The notes: generated from the letters alone by a model not told the origin. DNA of 16,090 nt from Oscillospiraceae bacterium (GCA_017545325.1 JAFWOX010000051.1:1-16090); one strand, 5' to 3'; shown: positions 6,163-14,217, counted from the first letter of the stretch. Made by a program: numbers and translations.

Positions 6163-8106
6163 ATGGGAACATGGCATGAATACCTGCTGGCCGAGGGCAA
6201 TCCTCCGGAATGGCCCTATCCCATCAAATTCGGCGAGGAAACGGAGTATGAGGCGGACGTCTGCGTCCTGGGCGGCGGCATCGCCGGCTGCTGGGCGGCC
6301 ATCAGCGCGGCCCGGAACGGGGCAAAGGTCGTCCTGCTGGAGAAGGGCGACGTGCGGTGCAGCGGCGCGGGAGGCCCCGGCTGCGATCATTGGTGCAACG
6401 TCCCCGGCAACCCCTGCTCCGCGGTGCCGCCGGATGAATGGGCCATCGAGGAGATGAACGCGGGCGGCAATTACTCCAACGGCATCGGCATCCAGATCCA
6501 GTGCCGGGAGGACTGGGACACCCTCCTGGAGATGGAGCAGATGGGCGGCAAGATCCGGGACGACGACGACAAGTTCCTGGGGGTGGAAGGCCGGGATGAG
6601 AAGACGAAGCTCATGTTCTCCCCCCGGTACAGCTGGGGCGCCGGCCTGGGCATGCCCAAGGGCTGGGGCACCCCGGATTTCGTTCCCCCCACCAAGCGGA
6701 ACAATATGGTCATCCGCATCTGGGGCAGCACCTTCAAGCCCGCCCTGAAGAAGGAATGCAAGCGCCTGGGGGTGACCATCCTGGACCGGGTCATGGCCAC
6801 CAGTCTGCTGAATGAGAACGGCAAGATCGGCGGCCGCATCGTGGGAGCCACGGGGCTGAACACCCGCACCGGCGAATTCGTCATCGTGAAGGCCAAGGCC
6901 GTCATCATGTCCGCCGGCGGCTCCGGCCAGATGTGGCACGTGGATATGGAGCACGGCGGCTTCACCAACATGTATCCCCGCACCTGGAGCGGGGACAGCA
7001 CCGCCATGGCCTGGCGGGCCGGCGCCACCCTCACCATGATGGAGGGCACCAGCGTCAACCGCATGAGCGGCCAGCGGCACAAGTGGTACACCGGCGGCGG
7101 CGACGCCAGCTATGAGAACATCCACCTGGTGGACTCCAACAACACGGTCCTGCCCGCCGCCACCCAGGGCTGGGCGGACGGGGGCTCCATGATGTCCGAC
7201 CAGCGGAAGCTCCAGGCGGGCATCCGCAGCGGGGAATATGAGCTTCCCTTCTATTCCGACTTCGCGGGCACCCCGGCCAAGGAGGCCAACGCCACCTGGA
7301 ACCTGATGCTCACGGAGGAATCCACCACCAAGATCATGGTGAAGACCATGACCGAGGCGGGCTTCGACTACACCAAGGACCAGGTCATGAGCTACTCCAA
7401 CCTGGAGTTCGGCGGCTCCCAGGCCTACCGGGAGGCCAACCGGGGCGCGGGCCTGATGATCGACTGGAATCTGAAGACCAATCTGGACGGCCTCTATGCC
7501 GCGGGCACCGCCACCTTCAACCCCGGGGACCACAGCTTCGCCGCCTCCACCGGCCGGTACGCCGGACGGAAGGCCGCCGCCTATGCCAGGGGCGCCGACC
7601 CGGGGAAGGTCTGCCGGGACCAGATCGACGCGGAGAAGGAGCGGGTGCTGGCCCCCACCAGGCGGAAGGGCGGCATCGAATGGAAGGAGCTCATGAACGG
7701 CCTCAGCCGGGCCCTCCAGTACTTCGCCGGGGAATACCGCAGCGAGCGGACCCTGGACCTGGCCCTGGAGGAGATCGGCCGGATCGAGAAATACGCGGTT
7801 CCTCAGCTCTACGCCCTGGATCCCCATAAGCTCATGCGCTCCCTGGAGGACCTGAGCCTCATCGAGGACGCCAAGATCGTCGTCAACGCCATGAAAGAGC
7901 GGCGGATGACCAATATGCGCCTGGGGGTCTCCCGGATCGACTATCCCGAGGATGATCCCGAGGACGCCAAGTACTACCTCACCCTCACCAACGTGGACGG
8001 CAAGATCAAGTTCGACCGGGTGCCCATCCGATACTGGGGCAACATGAAGGAAGAGTACGAGGCACATAACCCGGATTACGCCGGCGTATACAAGCCGGAA
8101 GCCTGA
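6163..8106 (+). CDS. AprA-like FAD-dependent oxidoreductase (fumarate reductase/APS reductase flavoprotein family)
   Basis: This 647-residue soluble flavoprotein has no signal peptide and is presumably cytoplasmic. The N-terminal FAD-binding motif is VLGGGIAGCWAA (35-46), with the acidic end of the second strand at Glu60 (VVLLEKGD). The LEKGDxxxSGA pattern and the flavin-contacting GLYAAGTA-F-PGDHSFAASTGRYAG region near 440-470 are typical of the succinate dehydrogenase/fumarate reductase superfamily. Its length, and a small ferredoxin encoded 18 bases downstream, fit the AprA branch best. Electrons probably pass between the flavin and the partner clusters. No Sat (ATP sulfurylase), Dsr or Qmo gene is present in the window, so true sulfate reduction is not supported and the substrate is unknown. 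GAGGAGG (6149-6155) lies 7 bases before the ATG. A succinate or fumarate role would usually require a membrane anchor or cytochrome, which is absent. Confidence 0.85.
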   Translation: MGTWHEYLLAEGNPPEWPYPIKFGEETEYEADVCVLGGGIAGCWAAISAARNGAKVVLLEKGDVRCSGAGGPGCDHWCNVPGNPCSAVPPDEWAIEEMNAGGNYSNGIGIQIQCREDWDTLLEMEQMGGKIRDDDDKFLGVEGRDEKTKLMFSPRYSWGAGLGMPKGWGTPDFVPPTKRNNMVIRIWGSTFKPALKKECKRLGVTILDRVMATSLLNENGKIGGRIVGATGLNTRTGEFVIVKAKAVIMSAGGSGQMWHVDMEHGGFTNMYPRTWSGDSTAMAWRAGATLTMMEGTSVNRMSGQRHKWYTGGGDASYENIHLVDSNNTVLPAATQGWADGGSMMSDQRKLQAGIRSGEYELPFYSDFAGTPAKEANATWNLMLTEESTTKIMVKTMTEAGFDYTKDQVMSYSNLEFGGSQAYREANRGAGLMIDWNLKTNLDGLYAAGTATFNPGDHSFAASTGRYAGRKAAAYARGADPGKVCRDQIDAEKERVLAPTRRKGGIEWKELMNGLSRALQYFAGEYRSERTLDLALEEIGRIEKYAVPQLYALDPHKLMRSLEDLSLIEDAKIVVNAMKERRMTNMRLGVSRIDYPEDDPEDAKYYLTLTNVDGKIKFDRVPIRYWGNMKEEYEAHNPDYAGVYKPEA

Positions 8107-8124
8107 GAGAAGGAGGAGAAGAAG

Positions 8125-8421
8125 ATGGCGGATAAGGTTTTTGCGATCCCCAATGTGCAGACCCCCAGCGTGCCCGTGCGCATCGATCCCAATAAATGCA
8201 TCGGCTGCAATACCTGCGTGGAGGTCTGCCAGATCGACGTATTCATCCCCAACCCGGAGAAGGGCAAGCCCCCCATCATCCTCCATCCGGAGGAATGCTG
8301 GTACTGCGGCTGCTGCGCCACGGACTGCCCCACCCCCGGGGCCATGCAGTTCAACTGGCCCCTGCCCCTGAAGCCCAGGTGGCGGAACAAGGAGACCGGA
8401 GAGGTCCATCAGCTCACCTGA
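8125..8421 (+). CDS. AprB-like two-[4Fe-4S] ferredoxin, partner of the flavoprotein
   Basis: This 98-residue iron-sulfur protein is likely the electron-transfer subunit of the flavoprotein encoded just upstream. Two cysteine motifs are seen: CIGCNTCVEVC (Cys25, 28, 31, 35) and CWYCGCCATDCP (Cys58, 61, 64, 68). Each fits CxxCxxCxxxC for one [4Fe-4S] cluster; Cys63 is an extra thiol beside the second. The WPLPLKPRW tail after the second cluster could wrap onto the partner, as the C-terminal tail of AprB does (family knowledge). The protein is shorter than AprB proteins of sulfate reducers (about 150 residues). AGGAGG (8111-8116) is 8 bases before the ATG; the gene begins 18 bases after the flavoprotein stop and is clearly co-transcribed. 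Confidence 0.88.
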   Translation: MADKVFAIPNVQTPSVPVRIDPNKCIGCNTCVEVCQIDVFIPNPEKGKPPIILHPEECWYCGCCATDCPTPGAMQFNWPLPLKPRWRNKETGEVHQLT

Positions 8422-8441
8422 TTCCCCTGTATGTACATCTG

Positions 8442-8472
8442 CGCCCGTCTGCTTCTGCAGACGGGCGTCTTT
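8442..8472 (+). terminator. Rho-independent terminator after the ferredoxin gene
   Basis: An 11-bp stem CGCCCGTCTGC (8442-8452) and GCAGACGGGCG (8457-8467), loop TTCT, is followed by TCTTT. It closes the flavoprotein-ferredoxin unit and separates it from the riboswitch operon. Confidence 0.8.
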
Positions 8473-8589
8473 CTGCGCAGCGCCGGTGAGCGCCGACGCG
8501 ATACTCCGGGGGGTATGACAGCCGGGCGGTTTTATGGATTATGGCCAATTCCGCTGGGCTTTTCGCCGATTCTTGGGTGATTCCCCTAA

Positions 8590-8619
8590 TTGATTCCTGC
8601 GGGCAAAATGAATTATTAT
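8590..8619 (+). promoter_or_regulatory. Promoter of the riboswitch-transporter operon
   Basis: TTGATT (8590-8595), an 18-base spacer and TATTAT (8614-8619) give a plausible sigma-A promoter whose start would fall near 8626, about 30 bases before the riboswitch. The 8473-8589 segment between the terminator and this promoter shows nothing recognisable. Confidence 0.5.
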
Positions 8620-8657
8620 ACAAGGGATAGCAGGCAAAACACAAAGCCAAACAACTG

Positions 8658-8850
8658 AATCAAACGGATCGAGTGTCCGGCAGCACCGCTGCCGGGAAAG
8701 AGGGAATCAGGTGCGAATCCTGAGCGAACCGGTCAATGTAACGGGTATTCCGTCCTCAAGGAGCCATTGTGGGAGACCATGAGAAGGCGAGGACGGGAGC
8801 TTGATCCCGAAGCCATGAAACCTGCTCCGTCCGGATGCTTGAGTACAAGC
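8658..8850 (+). ncRNA. Cobalamin riboswitch aptamer
   Basis: The conserved blocks of the cobalamin aptamer appear in order: a P2-like hairpin CCGGCAG/CTGCCGG (about 8678-8695), AAAGAGGGAATCAGGTGCGAATCCTGAGCG (8697-8726, broken here only by description), GTAACGGG (8738-8745), GCCATTG with GAGAAGGC (8763-8769, 8780-8787) and a B12-box-like GAAGCCATGAAACCTGC (8809-8825). P1 can form from ACGGA (8664-8668) with TCCGT (8826-8830). A GCTTG-agta-CAAGC hairpin (8837-8850) follows and could provide the kissing loop. It lies upstream of the transporter genes and implies repression by cobalamin or a related corrinoid. Confidence 0.88.
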
Positions 8851-8934
8851 CTCCGCGTTAGGCTGTCTGAAGATGAAGCGACGTTCTGTGTGAACGGCCC
8901 CCGGCCGGTCACGCTCGGTCTGTTGTATCTGAGG

Positions 8935-8970
8935 CTCCTTCTTTTCCGTTTGATTGGGAAATGAAAGGAG
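8935..8970 (+). promoter_or_regulatory. Expression platform: hairpin hiding the ribosome binding site
   Basis: CTCCTT (8935-8940) pairs with AAGGAG (8965-8970), the core of the ribosome binding site of the binding-protein gene. TTTCC (8943-8947) pairs with GGAAA (8957-8961) below a 9-base loop. The left arm and loop include TCCGTTTGATT (8945-8955), perfectly complementary to AATCAAACGGA (8658-8668) at the 5' side of P1. Formation of P1 would free the hairpin and block translation. No T-run terminator is seen in the leader. Confidence 0.6.
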
Positions 8971-8978
8971 TTTTTTTC

Positions 8979-10718
8979 ATGAAAAAGATCCTGGCTCTGG
9001 TCCTTGCCCTCCTTCTCTGCATCGGGCTCTTTGCCGGCTGCGCGGGAGACGCGAAGGAGAATCCCACCCCGACCCCCGGCGGTCAGACCACCCCGGCGCC
9101 CACCCAGAAGCCCGCTCCCGGCGGTGAGGAATCCACCCCCGCCCCCACGGAAGCGCCTGCGCCGGCCGGACCCAAGCACGTGGCCAACCTGATCGTGGGC
9201 ACCACGGCGGCCAACAACACCTTCAACATGACCGGGCAGAAGGACGCCTTCGGCCGCATGAATTACAATGGCCTGACCCAGGGCAACTTCGTGTACCGGG
9301 ATGAAAACGGCGACCTGCAGCCCTATTTCTTCGAGAGCTACCAGATCTCCCCGGACGGCACCGTGCTGGACTTCACCTGGCATGAGGGCGCGGTCTGGCA
9401 TGACGGGCAGCCCGTCACCGCGGAGGACATCGTCTTCTCCTTCGAGTACATGCGGGACGTGAAAAAGGTCGGCAGCCTTTCCAACCTCACCGACATCGAG
9501 ATCCTGGGGGACAATACCGGCCGGCTCACCTTCTCCCATCCCGACGTATATTACTGGATGAACACCTCCGCGATGAACACCTCCTGCGTCTATGCCAAGC
9601 ATATCTGGGAGGGTGTGACGGACTATTCCAACGTCACCGGCCCCGAGGCCGCCATCGGCTGCGGCCCCTTCAAGCTGGTCTCCTATGACCTGGATTCCCA
9701 GACCTCCGTTTACGAGGCCGTGCCCGAGAACGCCTTCCTGGGCGAGATCACTGTGGATAAGGTCACCGTTCAGTCCTATGCGGACCAGGCCTCCCTGATG
9801 ATGGCCATGGCCAACGGGGAATGCGACGCCTACTACACCTACGCCAGCCCCATCGACGCCACCCTGATCGACTCTTTCACCGGGATGGCCGATCTGGACC
9901 TGGGAGAGAGCCCCTTCGCCGGCAGCTATCAGATGCTCTTCGGCTGCAGCCGCGCCCCCGGCGACGATGTGGATTTCCGCCAGGCCATCGCCTATGCCAT
10001 CGACTACCCCACCGCCGCCGCGACCATCAACGGCGAATACGGCAAGCCCTCCAACCGGGGCGTGCTGAACCCCTCTATCAAGGGCTTCGACTCCTCCATC
10101 GGCATGCTGGAGTATAACCCCGATACCGCCAAGGCCATGCTGGAGGCCGCCGGGTACAAGGATACCGACGGCGACGGCTGGCGGGAGGCCCCGGACGGCA
10201 GCGCCATCGACCTTTCTGTCATCCCCCAGTACAGCTCCAACATGGAGGTCCGCTCCCGCCTGGGAGAGACGGTGGTCGCCTCCCTGAAGGGCGTGGGGAT
10301 CAACTGCCACATCGACGAGGAAGCTATCTCCAACAGCGAGATCTGGGAGGACAAGGTCACCAGGGAGGACTACGACATCTCCATCACCTTCTGCACCTCC
10401 GGCATGTCCTATTCCACCCCCTTCCGCTATATGCTGGCTGAGCTGCGGGAGGGCGACAGCGGCTGGCACTGGGGCTCCTACCACAGCCAGGAGCTGAAGG
10501 ACTGGTACTATGCCATGACCGAGGCCATCAACGACGAGGCCTACCTGGAGAACAGCAAAAAGCTGCAGCACCTGGCGGACGAGGAGATGTTCGCCCTGAC
10601 CTTCGCCTGGCAGACCTCCTTCTTCCCCTTCCGCACCGACAAGATCGAAAACTGGGGCAACTGGAAGAGCTGGGGCGTCATCAATTCCGAAACCTGGTTC
10701 CGCATCACCGCGAAATAA
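8979..10718 (+). CDS. Family-5 extracellular solute-binding lipoprotein (peptide/nickel type)
   Basis: This 579-residue substrate-capture lipoprotein belongs to an ABC importer. The start at 8979 is preferred over the in-frame ATG at 8961 because AAAGGAG (8964-8970) lies 8 bases upstream and MKK plus a hydrophobic run begins there. The lipobox is LFAGC with lipidated Cys21, followed by a Pro/Thr linker (29-65). The rest has the family-5 pattern: ISPDGTVLDFTWHEGAVWHDG with VTAEDIVFSFEYM in the N-terminal lobe, GCGPFKLVSYD, and a DFRQAIAYAID helix in the middle. These proteins bind oligopeptides, nickel chelates, opines or other small ligands. The cobalamin riboswitch points towards a cobalt- or corrinoid-related cargo (inference); the ligand cannot be read from the sequence. 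Confidence 0.9.
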   Translation: MKKILALVLALLLCIGLFAGCAGDAKENPTPTPGGQTTPAPTQKPAPGGEESTPAPTEAPAPAGPKHVANLIVGTTAANNTFNMTGQKDAFGRMNYNGLTQGNFVYRDENGDLQPYFFESYQISPDGTVLDFTWHEGAVWHDGQPVTAEDIVFSFEYMRDVKKVGSLSNLTDIEILGDNTGRLTFSHPDVYYWMNTSAMNTSCVYAKHIWEGVTDYSNVTGPEAAIGCGPFKLVSYDLDSQTSVYEAVPENAFLGEITVDKVTVQSYADQASLMMAMANGECDAYYTYASPIDATLIDSFTGMADLDLGESPFAGSYQMLFGCSRAPGDDVDFRQAIAYAIDYPTAAATINGEYGKPSNRGVLNPSIKGFDSSIGMLEYNPDTAKAMLEAAGYKDTDGDGWREAPDGSAIDLSVIPQYSSNMEVRSRLGETVVASLKGVGINCHIDEEAISNSEIWEDKVTREDYDISITFCTSGMSYSTPFRYMLAELREGDSGWHWGSYHSQELKDWYYAMTEAINDEAYLENSKKLQHLADEEMFALTFAWQTSFFPFRTDKIENWGNWKSWGVINSETWFRITAK

Positions 10719-10727
10719 TGCAATCGA

Positions 10728-10758
10728 CGGACAGCCCGGTGAAAAACCGGGCTGTCCG
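10728..10758 (+). other. Intercistronic hairpin without T-run
   Basis: A perfect 13-bp stem CGGACAGCCCGGT (10728-10740) and ACCGGGCTGTCCG (10746-10758) closes a GAAAA loop, with no T-run after it. Such hairpins behind binding-protein genes commonly protect the upstream message from 3' decay and give more binding protein than permease; partial termination is the alternative. Confidence 0.75.
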
Positions 10759-10782
10759 CAAACCCGGATGGAGGTAGCTGCC

Positions 10783-11775
10783 TTGCTTCTGCATGTGATC
10801 AAAAAAGTGCTGATCGCCGTCCTCACCATCTGGCTGATCATCACCATCAGCTTCGTGCTGGTCCATACCATGCCGGGAGACCCCATCGTCTTCCTCATCG
10901 GGGAAGAGGAGTATTACTACCTGATGGACAACGATCCGGCTTATCTGGAGATGCTCATCGAGAAATACGGGCTGAACGACAACATGGGCACCCAATACGC
11001 CCGTTACATGAAAAACGTACTGACCCTGGATTTCGGGGAGTCCTATTCCAACCACAAGCCGGTCCTGGAGAACTTCGCCTCCGCCGCCCTGTGGACCCTG
11101 CGCCTTTCCGTCCCCACCCTGCTGGTCGCCTGCTTCCTGGGGGCCGTGCTGGGGATCTACGCGGGCATCCATCCCGGCGGCCGCTTCGACCGGATCACCA
11201 CACCCGTTTTCCTGGTGCTGAACACCATCCCCTCCAACTGCCTCAGCCTGCTGCTGCTGATCCTGCTGGCCTATAAGCTGAAATGGGTCCCCATCAACGG
11301 GATGGTCTCCCCGGGGCTGACCGGGGCGGCGAGGACCGCCAGCATCCTGCACCATATGGCCCTTCCCCTGTTCATCCTCATCGTCTTCCGCACCTCCGGG
11401 GACTTCATGCTGATGAAGAGCACCGTTTCCCAGATCCGGTCGGAGGAATACGTGCTCACCGCCCGCTCCAAGGGCATCGGGCGGAAGAAGGTGCTGTTCC
11501 GCCATGTGCTGAAAAACGCCCTGGTCCCCTACTCCACCTCCCTGTGCATGCAGCTGGGCAGCCTGCTCTCCGGCTCCATGATCGTGGAAGTGGTCTTCGG
11601 CTGGAAGGGGATGGGACAGATGATGTATACCGCCGTCTCCAACCGGGATTTTGCCACGGCCCAGTTCTGCTTCCTCCTGTCGGCGGTGTGCGTGGTGCTG
11701 AGCAATCTGCTGGGGGATATCGTCAACGCCGCCATAGATCCCCGGATCAGAAGGGAGGCGGGCGCGAATGACTAA
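10783..11775 (+). CDS. ABC importer permease, OppB/DppB/NikB type
   Basis: This is a 330-residue integral membrane subunit. The start is set at TTG 10783 because GGAGGT (10770-10775) lies 7 bases upstream; the in-frame ATG at 10768 overlaps that site and cannot use it. An N-terminal helix (about 7-27) leads to HTMPGDP (28-34), the usual family signature. Further membrane segments lie near 104-126, 140-163, 190-204, 255-273 and 293-315. The ATPase-coupling EAA loop is at about 221-247, with the conserved Gly in ARSKGIGRKKVLFRHVLKNAL. It forms a heterodimeric pore with the next gene product, whose start overlaps its end by 8 bases. Confidence 0.9.
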   Translation: MLLHVIKKVLIAVLTIWLIITISFVLVHTMPGDPIVFLIGEEEYYYLMDNDPAYLEMLIEKYGLNDNMGTQYARYMKNVLTLDFGESYSNHKPVLENFASAALWTLRLSVPTLLVACFLGAVLGIYAGIHPGGRFDRITTPVFLVLNTIPSNCLSLLLLILLAYKLKWVPINGMVSPGLTGAARTASILHHMALPLFILIVFRTSGDFMLMKSTVSQIRSEEYVLTARSKGIGRKKVLFRHVLKNALVPYSTSLCMQLGSLLSGSMIVEVVFGWKGMGQMMYTAVSNRDFATAQFCFLLSAVCVVLSNLLGDIVNAAIDPRIRREAGAND

Positions 11776-12571
11776 GCTCCGGCAGAACAAGGCCATGCTG
11801 GCCGGACTCATCATCATCCTCTTCTTCGTCCTGGTGGCCCTGCTGGCGGACCTGATCTCCCCCTATGATCCCTCCGCCCTGGGCGTCGCCTATCAGAAGC
11901 CCAGCCGGGAGCACCTTCTGGGCACCAACGACCTGGGACAGGATATTTTCAGCGAAATGATCTACGGCGTGCGGGTCTCCCTTTTCCTGGGGATCTTCTC
12001 CGCCCTGATCGTCACCTTCGTCGGCTCGGTCCTCGCCCTGATCGCCGGGTATTACGGCGGCGCGGCGGACCGGATCATCTGCGCCGTTACCGATATCGCC
12101 ATGGCCGTTCCCTCCCTGCCCCTGACGCTGCTCCTGATCGCCTATCTGAAAAGCGGCGTGTTCAGCCTGGTGCTGGCCATCAGCATCACCGCCTGGACCG
12201 GCACCGCCCGGATCCTGCGCTCCCGGGTGCGGCAGATCTGCCGGCTGCCCTATATCCAGATCGAAAAGACCCTGGGGGTAAAGACGCCGGTGATTCTTTT
12301 CCGCCATGTGCTGCCCAATCTGAAGGATATCCTCCTGACCCGCATGGCCCTTTCGGTCTCCGGCGCCATGATGACGGAGTCGGGCCTGAGCTTTCTGGGC
12401 CTGGGTACCTACGGGCAGAAGAGCTGGGGCAACATCCTGCATTTTGCCTTTTTCCGGAACAGCATCCTCCGGGGCCAGGTCTGGTGGTATCTGCCGCCGA
12501 TCATCTGCATCTGCATCGCGGTGATGGGCTTCATGCTCGTGGGGTACTACGGGCAGCAGAAAAAAGACTAG
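11768..12571 (+). CDS. ABC importer permease, OppC/DppC/NikC type
   Basis: This 267-residue integral membrane subunit is the second half of the pore. It opens with the OppC-type N-terminal helix (about 11-30) and the family motif HLLGTNDLGQD (49-59), followed by membrane segments near 69-95, 106-128, 131-147, 190-210 and 242-262. The EAA coupling loop is near 162-184 (YIQIEKTLGVKTPVILFRH). The reading frame starts inside the end of the preceding permease gene (8-base overlap), with AGGGAGG (11752-11758) as ribosome binding site, so the two are likely translated in step. Confidence 0.9.
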   Translation: MTKLRQNKAMLAGLIIILFFVLVALLADLISPYDPSALGVAYQKPSREHLLGTNDLGQDIFSEMIYGVRVSLFLGIFSALIVTFVGSVLALIAGYYGGAADRIICAVTDIAMAVPSLPLTLLLIAYLKSGVFSLVLAISITAWTGTARILRSRVRQICRLPYIQIEKTLGVKTPVILFRHVLPNLKDILLTRMALSVSGAMMTESGLSFLGLGTYGQKSWGNILHFAFFRNSILRGQVWWYLPPIICICIAVMGFMLVGYYGQQKKD

Positions 12572-12581
12572 GAGGGCGGCT

Positions 12582-13523
12582 ATGGACGATATGCGCGAGA
12601 CCCTTCTGCGGGTGGAGGACCTCTCCGTCAGCTTTGAAGGGAAGAACTTTGTTCAGGCCGTGGAGCATGTCTCCCTGGAGGTGCGTTCCGGGGACCGTCT
12701 CTGCATCATCGGGGAGACCGGCAGCGGAAAAAGCATCCTGCTGCTGGCCATCCTGCGGCTGCTGAGCCCCACGGCCAAGGTCACGGGGGGCGTATCCTAC
12801 CGGGGCAGGGACCTGTTCGCCATGACGGAGAAGCAGCTTGACGCTATCCGGGGCGGCCGGATCTCCTATGTGCCCCAGGGCTCCGGAAACGGGATGAATC
12901 CCCTGCTGAAGGTGGGTTTCCAGGTGGCGGAGCCGATGATCGCCCACCGGGGAATGAAGCGGAAGGAGGCGGAGGAAAGGGCGGTGAAGCTGCTGAAGCG
13001 CTTCCACCTGGGCAGAGAGGAGACCATCGCAAGGCAGTATCCCTTTACCTACAGCGGCGGGATGCGGCAGCGGGCCCTGATCGCCATGGGCATCAGCGCC
13101 GGAGCGGAGCTGCTCTTTGCGGACGAGCCCACCAAGGGCCTGGACGAGACCCGGGTGAAGCTGACGGCGGAGGCCTTCAACACCCTGGAGGGGCAAACCC
13201 TGGTGTGCGTGACCCACGACCTGAGCTTTGCCCGCAGCGTCTCCAGCCGCGTCTGCGTCATGTACGCAGCCAACCAGGTGGAGGAGGCGGAGACGGAGGA
13301 GCTTTTCCGAAATCCGCTGCACCCCTACACCCGGGATATGCTGGCCGCCATGCCGGAAAACGGCCTCCGCTTCCGCCCGGGCTACGCCCCCGCCCACAAC
13401 GACGCGGGGACGGCGGGCTGCAAATACCGGCTGCGCTGCGACCGGTGCAGCGAAAAATGCAGGGAAACGCCCCCCCTATTCCGGATCGGCGGGCATCAGG
13501 TGAGGTGTTGGCAGTATGAATGA
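12582..13523 (+). CDS. ABC importer ATPase, OppD/DppD type
   Basis: This 313-residue cytoplasmic nucleotide-binding subunit has Walker A GETGSGKS (44-51), Q-loop Gln99, signature YSGGM (157-161), Walker B LLFADEP with Glu182, and switch His212, so it should be active. The C-terminal oligopeptide/dipeptide extension is present (NPLHPYTRDMLAAMP, 244-258) and ends in a cysteine-rich tail (Cys280, 286, 289, 293, 309). A comparable tail in a DppD of known structure carries a [4Fe-4S] cluster (family knowledge), so one is possible here. AGGAGG (12570-12575) lies 6 bases before the ATG. It pairs with the shorter ATPase encoded next, which overlaps it by 8 bases. Confidence 0.9.
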   Translation: MDDMRETLLRVEDLSVSFEGKNFVQAVEHVSLEVRSGDRLCIIGETGSGKSILLLAILRLLSPTAKVTGGVSYRGRDLFAMTEKQLDAIRGGRISYVPQGSGNGMNPLLKVGFQVAEPMIAHRGMKRKEAEERAVKLLKRFHLGREETIARQYPFTYSGGMRQRALIAMGISAGAELLFADEPTKGLDETRVKLTAEAFNTLEGQTLVCVTHDLSFARSVSSRVCVMYAANQVEEAETEELFRNPLHPYTRDMLAAMPENGLRFRPGYAPAHNDAGTAGCKYRLRCDRCSEKCRETPPLFRIGGHQVRCWQYE

Positions 13524-14217
13524 AGCGATCCTGGAGGCGCGCGGCCTCACCAAACGCTTCCGCAGCAAGGAGGAGGGGAAGCGGAGCTTCACCGCCGTGA
13601 AGAAGGCCTCCCTCTCCCTCTTCCCCGGGGAGACGCTGGGTCTCCTGGGGGAAAGCGGCAGCGGAAAATCCACCCTGGGGCAGATGCTGGTGGGACTGAT
13701 CCGTCCCGACGAGGGGACCATCCTCTTCCGGGGACAGCCCCTCGCCTATCCCTTCAAGGGCGTCCCCCGGGAGAAGATCCAGATCCTGTTTCAGCATCCC
13801 GAGGTATCCTTCAATCCCCAGCTGACCCTGCGGCAGAGCCTTTCGGAGCCCTTCCGGATCCGGGGCCTCCCCCTCTCCGACGGGGTCCTGGCGGAGTGCA
13901 TCAGCCGCTTCGGCCTATACCCGGAGCATCTGGAGCGGAGGCCCGGCGCCCTCTCCGGCGGCGAGCTGCAGCGGGCCGCCCTGGCCCGCATCCTGGTCAT
14001 GGAGCCGGAGGTCATCCTCCTGGATGAGCCCACCAGCATGCTGGACGTGATCACCCAGGCGCAGATCGTGGATTTCCTCCGGCGGTATCAGGAGGAGCGG
14101 GGAACAAGCTATCTCTTCATCACCCACAGCACGAGCCTGGCCCGGCAGGTCTGCCATCGGATCGTGCGCATCCGTGAGGGAGAGCTGCAGGAAGAAGAAA
14201 AGGAGTTGGTCCCATGA
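13516..14217 (+). CDS. ABC importer ATPase, short OppF/NikE-like
   Basis: This 233-residue nucleotide-binding subunit has Walker A GESGSGKST (45-53), Q-loop Gln93, signature LSGGE (146-150), Walker B VILLDEP (166-172, Glu171) and switch His204. It stops soon after the core domain (at about 230, with an acidic tail) and lacks the C-terminal OppF extension, so it is nearer in size to NikE (about 270 residues) than to OppF (about 320). The ATG sits within the end of the preceding ATPase gene, and its stop overlaps the start of the next gene as ATGA, a sign of translational coupling. Confidence 0.9.
   Translation: MNEAILEARGLTKRFRSKEEGKRSFTAVKKASLSLFPGETLGLLGESGSGKSTLGQMLVGLIRPDEGTILFRGQPLAYPFKGVPREKIQILFQHPEVSFNPQLTLRQSLSEPFRIRGLPLSDGVLAECISRFGLYPEHLERRPGALSGGELQRAALARILVMEPEVILLDEPTSMLDVITQAQIVDFLRRYQEERGTSYLFITHSTSLARQVCHRIVRIREGELQEEEKELVP

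Noticed and set aside
6139..8409. 756-residue open frame on the minus strand opposite the flavoprotein and ferredoxin genes
   Set aside because: It is a GC-driven shadow: low-complexity Gly/Ala/Val/His-rich translation, no family resemblance, and the plus strand carries two clear protein families with good ribosome sites.
6163..8421. Dissimilatory sulfate reduction locus
   Set aside because: Only the AprAB-like pair is present; no Sat, Qmo, Dsr or sulfate transporter genes are in the window, so this reading is not supported.
8882..8907. Hairpins CGTTC/GAACG and CGGCC/GGCCG in the leader as a rho-independent terminator
   Set aside because: No T-run follows either stem; the ribosome-site hairpin further down explains control better.
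8733..10898. 721-residue minus-strand frame spanning the riboswitch and binding-protein gene
   Set aside because: It crosses a riboswitch and a clear lipoprotein gene on the plus strand and has the usual shadow composition.
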